This document shows, piece after piece, positions 56,501-64,000 of a stretch of DNA of 64,000 nt. Origin of the DNA: a virus; IMG/VR virus record IMGVR_UViG_3300033153_013547, positions 124,001-188,000 of that record. One strand, 5' to 3'. The number at the start of each line of letters is the position of its first letter. Position 1 is the stretch's first letter. Under the pieces are notes generated by a model, which saw nothing but the letters and a program-made list of their open reading frames with translations, did no database searches and was not told the origin of the DNA. A program made the translations under genes and the position numbers.

Positions 56501-57102
56501 ACCCACCATATACATATACATTCAGTCTTGCAAGTGGCACCACAGTAGATTCAGAGAATGTAGAATACTATCACAAATCTAGGTGTTATTCTATGTTTGT
56601 AAACAGTGATCCAACAGGAGTGGATTTCTGCTATAAAGATGTTGACGAAACATTGGTTCTTCAAACCATGCATGATAATAGATTCAAACGTTCCACTGTT
56701 ACCTATGGCATCAATGATGGAACAGAATTTATATCAGATATGGTATACATTAGTTTGGCAGATGATTATAACTACGACAATTCACTTCTCTTAGGCAAAA
56801 TGATTTTTGAGTCTAACGATGAAGAAGCACTTATATTAGCAAATAACACCAATGATTTGAGCACAGGATATGCTGAAGTTTATTTAGATAGATATGTAAG
56901 TGTTAGTACCACAGATACATTTTACATAAAAATTGAAAGAATTTTTGGAAGCAATCAAGGAGTCTATGCTGTTGGATATAATCATATGTATTTAGACCAA
57001 CCATCCATCAGTCCACCTGAAGACTATTTGGTGGTTTCTTGTGTAGATGCAGATGGCTTTGCGTTAGAACCATCTGATCCATTGACTATAAAGTGGCTAT
57101 AA
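53560..57102 (+). CDS. Large PKD-domain tail surface protein
   Basis: 1180 aa, start seven bases after the previous stop. The N-terminus opens with a PKD-like fragment (APFTYLWTFDCLGTT). Residues ~130-180 hold a Cys-rich patch (SSCELLSVGPYCLPICSGSE) that may form disulphides or bind metal, unusual among the neighbours. Residues ~500-530 have another (NCDACDGGEDAGK). A well-formed PKD domain lies at ~868-947: FVGSNITFTATTNN, ITYAWDFGDTTTSAANPATH and YLVTVVATDNNGNT. The remainder is Thr/Ser/Gly/Pro-rich beta sequence. Surface-exposed, probably a long fibre or curly appendage of the tail; host receptor binding is possible but not shown. Confidence 0.6.
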   Translation: MTSRIIKNYQFHNLLGTPPALGSVTLDLEPWISGGLAPFTYLWTFDCLGTTSTDKYPSVVYTTHGTFMTDNISEAMATSTWRSYNFNDPSINLFEIVDGKLLRRYGGARDIGKYYEKLAGGTRINPSACEGYYPTPVESTVPVGSSSVGSSCELLSVGPYCLPICSGSEHDCVNGATTFEFGLFGSVQLDGTNPGTDIDLVLSGPYRLTDGTDTIHTALSYFYLDLGIPATTWGAPGGHPTLGGSSVVLPYSKSYIYFNNCPRFYLLKGEWLIENYFTSATNKWFYEFDATISINNSLSSTFNNVTGNKDTTDPYDILGYEGGGAAPITAQRVAWNAGTGACVSVNLSSKRLRPNERSFVDIDIIDNDGTCLKDGMKIWISPIMYVGAGAPDPAVDLNNINMTTINYSSLLDPHMNILPNDAAPIITTGGNLTTSEYSFGHPILPPATPIGTPAWTTSDNLGVNFSITADADAATTITCRLNLDIQNNMDGIRYVLVRITNCDACDGGEDAGKIELGEDGGASKGCSNYIVFLGWSDETSYFNEFGHRAVIRYYDPSDPTNIDANNLSLIASTLNSYLVVDITDTNVETLEATITYDRGYGGIPPGLQLLNTSIDGKFFAYEHPVRDTTMIWIPWIESGAAELETTYRHYNVIDGITYPEFSCLNNDMPYFMVYGTPPTYTNEAAPSFTEYIQSNPSDPIINSDTEEELLCITGWPLLEFYSTPLGSTTDPCVGFFIWNLAVGECCWGSSSDSDDGSSVSVPATFFGYTTKLGTIYQSLPMLIGEYSVLSTEWIPPWLGVFIREGTYIPTTALTDYTTGFTYQYYSLCNIGLSVTDDMGTVKTDTTQVALLYDITSAQINLSAADYTFEDRNIYFVGSNITFTATTNNPLPAAIITYAWDFGDTTTSAANPATHTYTAQGNYLVTVVATDNNGNTWSTTHIVEIRDPFKVSVNPSTTKIMPNTIGDFSILAYHNIPMDISNPPYTYTFSLASGTTVDSENVEYYHKSRCYSMFVNSDPTGVDFCYKDVDETLVLQTMHDNRFKRSTVTYGINDGTEFISDMVYISLADDYNYDNSLLLGKMIFESNDEEALILANNTNDLSTGYAEVYLDRYVSVSTTDTFYIKIERIFGSNQGVYAVGYNHMYLDQPSISPPEDYLVVSCVDADGFALEPSDPLTIKWL

Positions 57103-57103
57103 T

Positions 57104-60100
57104 ATGAAAATATTTCGTGGACAATCGTTTGAAGAATACATAAATGGACTGGTAACCATTGTAGAAAACTCCACAAACACTGCTGATTCATTAGATAGAC
57201 TAGCACAGACATTTAATTGGAAGGCAGAATCAATGCTGAACGCTGCCAGACAAGCCTATGCAGATGCCACCAAATCTTCAGGGCGTTTATTTGCTGATTT
57301 TGGGATAACCAATCCATTAGAAACAGATCCAAAATTTTACATTCCGCAAGAAACGAGTTCCATTATTCAAGTGCCCCGCACCATGGTCTATGAATCTGGC
57401 GTTCTCAAAAACGCACCATTGACATCTGTTAGTAGAACTCATATAGGGGATCAAATAACAGCCAGTGCAACGGTCTTATCGTCTACAGGCAATATTTCTT
57501 ACCTAACCAACCCAGACGAAATGTTTTTAGAGAATCTTTGGGTGGGAGAAATATTTAGTAACGAAGAAATAACCATAGAACCATCATGGTTGCCCGAAGG
57601 AATATACCAAGAAAAATCCGTTTCTGGTGCTATCATAGCGTTACACATTAGTTTATCAAATATAACTAACTTCAATGAAATATATTTGAATCCATTTACA
57701 TCCATGGTGTTGATCGACATTGTCTTACACGGAAACAATGGCAAATCCGTAAGCATTCTTGATAGAAGTGAATTTATTGAACTCAATGGTCCTACAACTA
57801 TAAACATACCAAGAACTTCTGTAAGCACTATCGACGATATAACGAGCTCATATGGTATAATAGGCAATGATGGAGCAATAGCACATTCAATTACTCTATA
57901 TTTGTCTCAACCTAATTATTCTGTTGTAACCACAGCACTTGCTGCAAATGATCAGATTAGCAACATCAATCTTACCAATCTACTATATGAAATGCTCAAC
58001 TACAAGCCAACTAGCAATCTTGTTTTTGATCATTCCAAGCCATGGTCAGAGCCAATTGAAAGATTTGATGCCGATATCAAACAACATGTTACGGAATTGG
58101 GAGACACATCTGGAGCCACCCTAAAAAGAGCCATTGATAATGCAATAACCAAGTCTGGAGATAATCAATTAAAATATCAGTTTGGGTTTTACAGCATAGA
58201 TGTAAAAAACTCAATAAGAACAGCCTCTGGAGCAGCCCTACTAAAACCAATTGCTTATGAAGAAAACATTAGATATATGAATCCAATCTTTGATTTTGAT
58301 TGCTATGACGGGCTGACATATAATATTGGATCCATGACCCAAGAACTGAAAGATGAATTAGATAGGGCATTTACCATTAAATCTACTTCATATTTTGGCA
58401 ATGATCTGGTCTTAATAAAAACAGTCAAACCAATAACCAAATCAGTTGTTAGTAATCTCTCTGTGCAGCCTATAGATGTAAAATATACAACAGATTACAT
58501 TTCCACTTTTATTTCTGTTGATGACAATACATTTGGAAACAAGATAGATCCTTCGCATGACATTTTTATTTTTTCAGAAGCATCTATTCGCAGTAATCCA
58601 AAACTAGTCAATTTCCTGTTAGAGGATGGATCATTCAATACCGTTTATAACAACCACCTTACAGAATGCTTGGTAGATTTTGAATACATGGTTACAGATG
58701 CAGATGGTCTTGGGATCTCTCCCAAAAACTTTGCTTATCAACTTGTATCAGACGATCTAGGGCAAGATTTTCACTGCACTATAAAATACATGCCAGACCG
58801 TGGGCTTTCTTCCGTTAGAAATTTCGTAACCAGCACGTATAAAACAGCAAGCAAAACAAAATATCTTGAAGTTCAATTTATGTTGAATTACATGATGGGA
58901 AGTTCTGTGAGAATTAGATTATTCAACATAGGCTACAATGGCAAATCATATGAGATTCCTTGTAACACAACATCTGACAACAAACTAATTCGTTTGTTGG
59001 CTGATATTACCAATACTGACATAAACAAAATATACGTAACAATTGACTATTTAGACGAAGATAAACGCACGCTCTATACAATAAAGACCAAAACAACGTC
59101 ATCCTTTGGGGCATTATACGAAATTGAATTATTTGTTCCCAAAGAAAATAAAAGAGTGATAAGTCAATTTAGGTGTGAAACAGGCAGAAGATTCAAATTC
59201 ACCTGTTCTAAATTTGGTAATCATATTTTTGTATATGTAAATGATCAATCAGTGTCTGGATATTACTTCAATAGTCTAGAAGATAGAGTAATCAATCCTG
59301 TTGATACAAATAAACAACCTAATAGCGCGGCAGTTCTAAACGATGCAACAGCAGCCTTGGCAACTGATGATGGAGTTCTGTCTTCGATCAAATATACGGA
59401 TACAAATATTATTACAATATCGTCATTAACACCTAATCGAACTGAAATATTTGATAAGTTAGATGACGATAACACAATTACGCTTGGTAGCCCAGTATTT
59501 GTTGATCACGATTTATTGGCATCTACCAAGCTCAATCCAAATGAGTTGGTTGATGGTAAAATACCTCACCCCCTCGTTGTCGAATTTATTGACAATACGG
59601 CAGACAACACAACTATTGTCATGGCAGATCATCATGCAGAAGAATATTATTCAGAAGCCATTAACAAATCAATCCCAAGCAACAAGACAATATCACTAAT
59701 AAAGCTGTCAGCCAACTCATTTCAGTTTCCTCATTCTAAGATTGGGAAGGGAAATATAATAATTAATGTATCTGTAGGCAAACAATCTGCTACCATTGAA
59801 CAAAGCACTATTTCTAATCTGCCAGCAAGTAATATACCAAATGAACAGGGCAACACGTTTGTAACAATACGTGGTGGGGGAATTATTGAAATGGATCCTT
59901 ATTCTGTCAATTATAGCATCAATTTCAATAATAGCACCATTACATTCACAGATTATTTTATCAGTAAAGTAGAGTCCATTGTCACAGTAGATGCTTCCTA
60001 TACTTATAGTGATAGTAAGGCAATAACTATTCAAAGACAGACTCCTTATACCAGGAATATTACTCATTATTTTGACAAAACACAAACTACACTGAAGCCC

Positions 60101-60307
60101 TATAGCACAGATTATCCTGTTTATGAATACCTGCACTTTGGACAAACCATAAAGTTTGCCCAACCTTTGCCACCTAATATCAAGGTAAAGGTGCTGTATC
60201 CTTCTTATGGCAATAACGTAAGGCTGGGTTTTATTACCCACGATAGAAATGCATCTATTAGCTCAGTAGATGCTCTTGTTGTTACAGAAAAGAAGCACAA
60301 GATGTAA
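57104..60307 (+). CDS. Large tail surface protein, unrecognised family
   Basis: 1067 aa, start one base after the previous stop. Residues 1-70 are helical (FEEYINGLVTIVENSTNTAD, LNAARQAYADATKSSG), which may be an attachment or trimerisation part. From ~75 onward it is beta-rich, with IIALHISLSNITNFNEIYLN, a long middle part, and a jelly-roll-like segment near 590-720 (KYLEVQFMLNYMMGSSVRIR, RFKFTCSKFGNHIFVYVND) typical of laminin/concanavalin-like carbohydrate-binding domains. The C-terminus (HFGQTIKFAQPLPPNIKVKV) is strand-rich. No membrane or catalytic motif. Placed among adhesin-like genes; function inferred as tail surface or fibre component. Confidence 0.55.
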   Translation: MKIFRGQSFEEYINGLVTIVENSTNTADSLDRLAQTFNWKAESMLNAARQAYADATKSSGRLFADFGITNPLETDPKFYIPQETSSIIQVPRTMVYESGVLKNAPLTSVSRTHIGDQITASATVLSSTGNISYLTNPDEMFLENLWVGEIFSNEEITIEPSWLPEGIYQEKSVSGAIIALHISLSNITNFNEIYLNPFTSMVLIDIVLHGNNGKSVSILDRSEFIELNGPTTINIPRTSVSTIDDITSSYGIIGNDGAIAHSITLYLSQPNYSVVTTALAANDQISNINLTNLLYEMLNYKPTSNLVFDHSKPWSEPIERFDADIKQHVTELGDTSGATLKRAIDNAITKSGDNQLKYQFGFYSIDVKNSIRTASGAALLKPIAYEENIRYMNPIFDFDCYDGLTYNIGSMTQELKDELDRAFTIKSTSYFGNDLVLIKTVKPITKSVVSNLSVQPIDVKYTTDYISTFISVDDNTFGNKIDPSHDIFIFSEASIRSNPKLVNFLLEDGSFNTVYNNHLTECLVDFEYMVTDADGLGISPKNFAYQLVSDDLGQDFHCTIKYMPDRGLSSVRNFVTSTYKTASKTKYLEVQFMLNYMMGSSVRIRLFNIGYNGKSYEIPCNTTSDNKLIRLLADITNTDINKIYVTIDYLDEDKRTLYTIKTKTTSSFGALYEIELFVPKENKRVISQFRCETGRRFKFTCSKFGNHIFVYVNDQSVSGYYFNSLEDRVINPVDTNKQPNSAAVLNDATAALATDDGVLSSIKYTDTNIITISSLTPNRTEIFDKLDDDNTITLGSPVFVDHDLLASTKLNPNELVDGKIPHPLVVEFIDNTADNTTIVMADHHAEEYYSEAINKSIPSNKTISLIKLSANSFQFPHSKIGKGNIIINVSVGKQSATIEQSTISNLPASNIPNEQGNTFVTIRGGGIIEMDPYSVNYSINFNNSTITFTDYFISKVESIVTVDASYTYSDSKAITIQRQTPYTRNITHYFDKTQTTLKPYSTDYPVYEYLHFGQTIKFAQPLPPNIKVKVLYPSYGNNVRLGFITHDRNASISSVDALVVTEKKHKM

Positions 60308-60312
60308 CTAAC

Positions 60313-62151
60313 ATGATTGAATATAAATTATTATATCAGATACTCAACAATATAAAGTCTTCTATTACAGAAGATCAAGCAATGCCAGCTACAATACAAA
60401 ATGATCTAACCAGTTTTGTTAGCAAACTATGTGATAATCAGGCTATTTTTGATGGTGTTCATTATGGCGAATTACCAACAATAGGTCCACTAACAACTAC
60501 CAGTGATGGACTGAACGGCAACTATAATTCAATACAATTGTTAGATGCAAATAGTAAAGAAATTGCATCATCTGGTGTTTTAGATGGCATGTTATCTAAT
60601 ATCAGGCAAATTGCCCAAAATATCATAGATGCAAACACTCTTATTATAGAAGACAGCAATGAGATACAAATCAGTTTACATAGCTGGCAAATGATAGAAG
60701 CAGACTTGAGCAAAGGATATAGCCAAACAGCAACAGGCTGTTGTCTTGGTCATTTAGATGAATATGTTCTGAAGGGCATGTCCTCTATTTCTGAGTTTCA
60801 GATATCAGGCAATGGTGATCCAGGTAATTGTAGAGAATTGATCAATAACAAATATATCGGCAACGTTTGGGACGATCCACTGGTTCTATTTGACGATAAT
60901 TATGATACAATATTCTCATACGAATTGTGCAAATTAGATGAACACATCAATGTGTCAACCAAGTCCTCTACAACATTTAGTGGTAATATTGTTGGTACCA
61001 ATTCACTATTAGGCAAGTACGAAATATCTGAAAATGGCAGACCAATCAAACTAACAGATTTTGTGGGTAAAACAGGGGGATTTGCCAATGGCACCAAATA
61101 TTCTGGACTCAATCTGTCTTGGTCCAGAAATCCATCAAAGAATTCCCGTGATTTGATCGGTAACATTGTCGGCACGACCAAGGATGATGGGCTCTATCTT
61201 ACCATAGAATGTCAACTCCGTAATGCCACTCGTGCTGAGAATCTTGTGATAACTGGCGTTTTAGTTAGAGAACTCCAATGTATTCCAGAACTATATGACG
61301 TGGAAATCAATGGATTCAAAATTTCTTTATCCAATATTCAATATCAATTGACTAATCAAGATGTAGGGCCCGATGTATGGGCCATCAGCATTCCTGTCTC
61401 TCTAAATACCCAAGAACCAATTGGCCGCTTCAAAATCACTTTTGTCCAAAAATATTCATACCAATCACAATTGGCTTATGCCTATTTGCGCGGCGATTAT
61501 TCAATGCAAATAGGATCAGAATTGGATAAATCTAATCCTAGCAAGGGACTTAGATTCTCCGTATATTACGACAATAAATTTAATCAATATGGCCGTAGAG
61601 CAACATTTCAGAATGCGCCTGATGTTGACTATTTTGCCACAGAACTGGGGTCATATATGGACGACATAACAACACTTGGCACAGAAGACGCAAGATTCGC
61701 CGTTGATTTCAATATGCAGAAATCTACATATTCTTCAGGAATTATGCCCCTTCCTGGCACAAAACATTCTATTATTCTTAGTGAAATTCAGTTGATCAAT
61801 AGAAGATATGTAGAAAAAGCACTAATCACCACCATACCTGTAGATGTTTCATCTTACAAGGAAATATCTATCAATGTTGATGACCATATACCATCAGAAA
61901 TTGTAGGCAACATACAGCACCCCATTAAATATTACATCAAATCAGATGCTAACATTTACCCAATATTACCAATAAATAGGAGCTATTCATATAGGGGTAA
62001 GCAAAGATATGCTGTTGGACAAGGACTCATGGGAGATATCAATCCTTCTGATGGTACAATATCTATAGTTATTGAAATACAAAGACCCAGTGGGACGTCT
62101 TTTGCTACTTATAGTCCATATGTAAAGTATGTAACTATTGGAGGATTTTAG
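60313..62151 (+). CDS. Large tail surface protein, unrecognised family
   Basis: 612 aa, start five bases after the previous stop. Residues 1-45 and 85-130 are helical, the latter with ILNNIKSS- and NIRQIAQNIIDANTLI-type pattern. The rest is beta, with a CCLGHLDEYVLKG patch, YLTIECQLRNATRAENLVIT, and a closing strand region (GTISIVIEIQRPSGTSFATY, YVKYVTIGG). The helical start followed by a beta body resembles the preceding and following genes in general layout, which could reflect ancient duplication, but no residue-level match could be established by eye. Likely a component of the same tail-surface assembly. Confidence 0.5.
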   Translation: MIEYKLLYQILNNIKSSITEDQAMPATIQNDLTSFVSKLCDNQAIFDGVHYGELPTIGPLTTTSDGLNGNYNSIQLLDANSKEIASSGVLDGMLSNIRQIAQNIIDANTLIIEDSNEIQISLHSWQMIEADLSKGYSQTATGCCLGHLDEYVLKGMSSISEFQISGNGDPGNCRELINNKYIGNVWDDPLVLFDDNYDTIFSYELCKLDEHINVSTKSSTTFSGNIVGTNSLLGKYEISENGRPIKLTDFVGKTGGFANGTKYSGLNLSWSRNPSKNSRDLIGNIVGTTKDDGLYLTIECQLRNATRAENLVITGVLVRELQCIPELYDVEINGFKISLSNIQYQLTNQDVGPDVWAISIPVSLNTQEPIGRFKITFVQKYSYQSQLAYAYLRGDYSMQIGSELDKSNPSKGLRFSVYYDNKFNQYGRRATFQNAPDVDYFATELGSYMDDITTLGTEDARFAVDFNMQKSTYSSGIMPLPGTKHSIILSEIQLINRRYVEKALITTIPVDVSSYKEISINVDDHIPSEIVGNIQHPIKYYIKSDANIYPILPINRSYSYRGKQRYAVGQGLMGDINPSDGTISIVIEIQRPSGTSFATYSPYVKYVTIGGF

Positions 62152-62157
62152 CAGCCA

Positions 62158-64000
62158 ATGGGTGAAAGAGATAAGCATGCCAATTTTCTATTACGTAAAT
62201 CTGCAGAACTTGGTGCAACCCTTGATCTTGACAATATGTTTGACAAAGAACCTGCAGATAATCTTGCAGACACACTGCCTTCTATAAAATCCAATGAACA
62301 ATCCTCTCCTGAAAAAATAAATACCATACTGCATAAATTGTGTCGTAGATCCTCAGATGTCCACTTTGATTCCAAAGAATCATATAGATCTATTCTCATG
62401 ACCTTTTTGCGCACACAATATGTGTTGAATTCGATTACTGACAAACTTTCTAGTCTAGCTGTTCAAACATCTAATGTTACAACGGTAGATTTCCCATCAT
62501 ATGGCACGGAAATTGCGTCTAATGGCATAATAAGCCATAATAAAAAACTAATAATGTCAGGATATGATGTTATATATAGAGACACCCCAATCTTGTCAAA
62601 TATAAAGCCAATCATTGGCAACGTGACATCCAGTGATATTGGCTCTGGTTATTTTACCACAACACTAAGCTCCACCATACAAACCAGGCTTGCTGGATCA
62701 GTTAGCATAACAACACATAAGCCAATCAATTATTTAGAAATTGAGCTGATCAATCCAGATGTGTCAGTAAGCATATCTGATTCTACAGGCCATCCAATAG
62801 AATTCGTAAAATCAGGATACCATATTTTTTGCTTAAACATATTGGATGCAGGAACATATTCAATGACCATTCAGTGTTCTCCCACCAAAATGAGAAATGA
62901 ATATGTAGGCATTATAGGCATAAAAAATATCAAAACATCCATGGTCAAATATGACAAAACCAATTCATTTGACTTTTGGATACTCAACAACAACTCTGGC
63001 ATCTATGCCTCCTCAATTACAATACTGAATGAAGGTGTTGTTTCTAATAATAACAATAGCATTCTCATAAATATTCATTTGCCAGATATAGTAGATGAAG
63101 ATATAGTAGCATTACCTAATCAAACCATTAAATTGTATCACAATATTGGATATGAACCCACAATAACTTTAGACACAGACATATACAATTCCAAATACAA
63201 TGTTAATACATTTAGTAACAAGCAAGATATATACAGACACCAGTGGTCTTTGCCTGCAGATTATCCTACTGGATATCCAGCAATAGAATTTACAAAGATC
63301 ATCCCAAGCAGTGGTAGGTGTCTGACTACCCACATGCAAAGCGAAACGGCTGTTGATTTTGATCCTACTTCGATAGATTGGTCAGATGATTCTATTGAAT
63401 CTCGAAGCTTGTTCGGTCATATTCGACAAGAATTCAAATCAGACGATAAGCTCTTTGGTGACGCTGTATTATTTTACATACATAGCCCTTCAGAAGAGTA
63501 TATCAGTTCAAATATCATTGTAACCAATTGTTCTTGTAATGTGTATATCAACGATGAACTAACATCTAGTGCATCATGCAATGATACAACCATTCCAATG
63601 AGTATTGCTGCCAGGATGAAAAAAGACACAATGAACAAGGTTATTATTATGACATCCTATAACTCTACAACTCCTGGAACATCAGAAGTCGACATAAGTG
63701 ACTTCATCAAAATATTTACGGATGATGACAAATATATTGTATCATCACAGCCAGATTTTATCAAACCAATTCCTTTTTACGAATTCATAATCAATACTTA
63801 TCAAGATTCTACTAAATATTGTGGATACAAGATCACAGATGATCGCAAGTTGCAACTATTCTTTAGGCCCGACAGCCTAATTGCTACGAAGCTTCGCATT
63901 GCTTATTATAAGCACCCAATAAAAACAGCAACCATCAATATCGTTATGGACAAAACGTCAAAAGATATTGGCTACGATGATCAATTAAGCAACAACACTG
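62158..64000 (+). CDS. Large tail surface protein, 3' partial
   Basis: ATG at 62158, six bases after the previous stop, opens a frame that stays open for 614 codons to the end of the window, so the gene continues beyond it. Residues 1-105 are charged and helical (GERDKHANFLLRKSAELGAT, ESYRSILMTFLRTQYVLNSI), then the sequence becomes beta-rich with Asn/Ser/Thr/Ile: YFTTTLSSTIQTRLAGSVSI, YLEIELINPDVSVSISDS, AGTYSMTIQCS. Two closely placed Cys occur in VTNCSCNVYINDE. The layout (helical start, beta body) matches the two preceding genes. No catalytic motif in the visible part; a fibre or adhesin role is inferred from the cluster. Confidence 0.6.
   Translation, partial: MGERDKHANFLLRKSAELGATLDLDNMFDKEPADNLADTLPSIKSNEQSSPEKINTILHKLCRRSSDVHFDSKESYRSILMTFLRTQYVLNSITDKLSSLAVQTSNVTTVDFPSYGTEIASNGIISHNKKLIMSGYDVIYRDTPILSNIKPIIGNVTSSDIGSGYFTTTLSSTIQTRLAGSVSITTHKPINYLEIELINPDVSVSISDSTGHPIEFVKSGYHIFCLNILDAGTYSMTIQCSPTKMRNEYVGIIGIKNIKTSMVKYDKTNSFDFWILNNNSGIYASSITILNEGVVSNNNNSILINIHLPDIVDEDIVALPNQTIKLYHNIGYEPTITLDTDIYNSKYNVNTFSNKQDIYRHQWSLPADYPTGYPAIEFTKIIPSSGRCLTTHMQSETAVDFDPTSIDWSDDSIESRSLFGHIRQEFKSDDKLFGDAVLFYIHSPSEEYISSNIIVTNCSCNVYINDELTSSASCNDTTIPMSIAARMKKDTMNKVIIMTSYNSTTPGTSEVDISDFIKIFTDDDKYIVSSQPDFIKPIPFYEFIINTYQDSTKYCGYKITDDRKLQLFFRPDSLIATKLRIAYYKHPIKTATINIVMDKTSKDIGYDDQLSNNT

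Noticed and set aside
1-64000. Alternative genetic code (TAG reassigned)
   Set aside because: TAG, TAA and TGA all end genes at positions where the next start follows at once, for example 16113, 22464, 42019 and 48544.
1-64000. tRNA genes, CRISPR arrays, transposons or integrase
   Set aside because: Gaps between genes are too short for these, and no cloverleaf, spaced repeats, transposase or recombinase motifs were seen.

Overview
The window is one strand of a large tailed, contractile (myovirus-like) bacteriophage genome. Every supported gene lies on the + strand, and nearly all are packed head to tail, often with overlapping stop and start codons. A tail sheath, tube-like proteins, a baseplate, and cell-wall hydrolases (GH24 lysozyme and M15-like peptidase) mean a bacterial host with peptidoglycan. 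Strong AAGGAG-type ribosome binding sites precede many genes, and TAA, TAG and TGA all work as stops. I cannot name the host. Base composition is moderately AT-rich and CpG is almost absent over long tracts, interrupted by CpG-dense patches.

Layout. 1-3172: end of a coiled-coil scaffold-like gene, a virion protein, and the HK97-like major capsid protein, followed by a perfect hairpin terminator. 3278-9490: head-tail connector and neck region (Ig/FN3-domain protein, a Cys-motif protein, a sheath-related protein, a tail-terminator-like protein). 9513-15512: long tail sheath protein, then three consecutive genes resembling each other and tail tube-type proteins; a terminator follows the first of them. 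15541-16526: tail assembly chaperone pair joined by a -1 programmed frameshift at A_AAA_AAA. 16543-32332: three giant genes (1973, 1428 and 1858 aa) where a tape measure gene is expected. 32319-42019: a 2641-aa baseplate hub with two cell-wall hydrolase domains, then a spike-like protein. 42161-45575: gp25-like and gpJ-like baseplate wedge proteins and two further structural proteins. 45572-64000: seven large surface proteins with beta-rich, Ig-like and PKD domains, the last running off the window.

The most unusual part is the giant-gene block. Giant 1 carries a complete-looking RecB/Cas4-type PD-(D/E)XK nuclease motif set. Giant 2 carries motifs of a DnaQ-like DEDD exonuclease. Giant 3 carries the RNA polymerase signature NADYDGD, with flanking motifs in the order seen in RDR/QDE-1-type two-barrel RNA polymerases. 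Each giant has a Gly/Ala-rich hydrophobic segment near its C-terminus followed by a short beta-type tail, as in tape measure proteins. My inference is that these proteins fill the tail tube and are ejected with the DNA, delivering a virion RNA polymerase and nucleases at infection. The closest precedent I know is the virion RNA polymerase of the non-contractile crAss-like phage phi14:2. All enzyme assignments come from reading motifs; no search or structure prediction was run.
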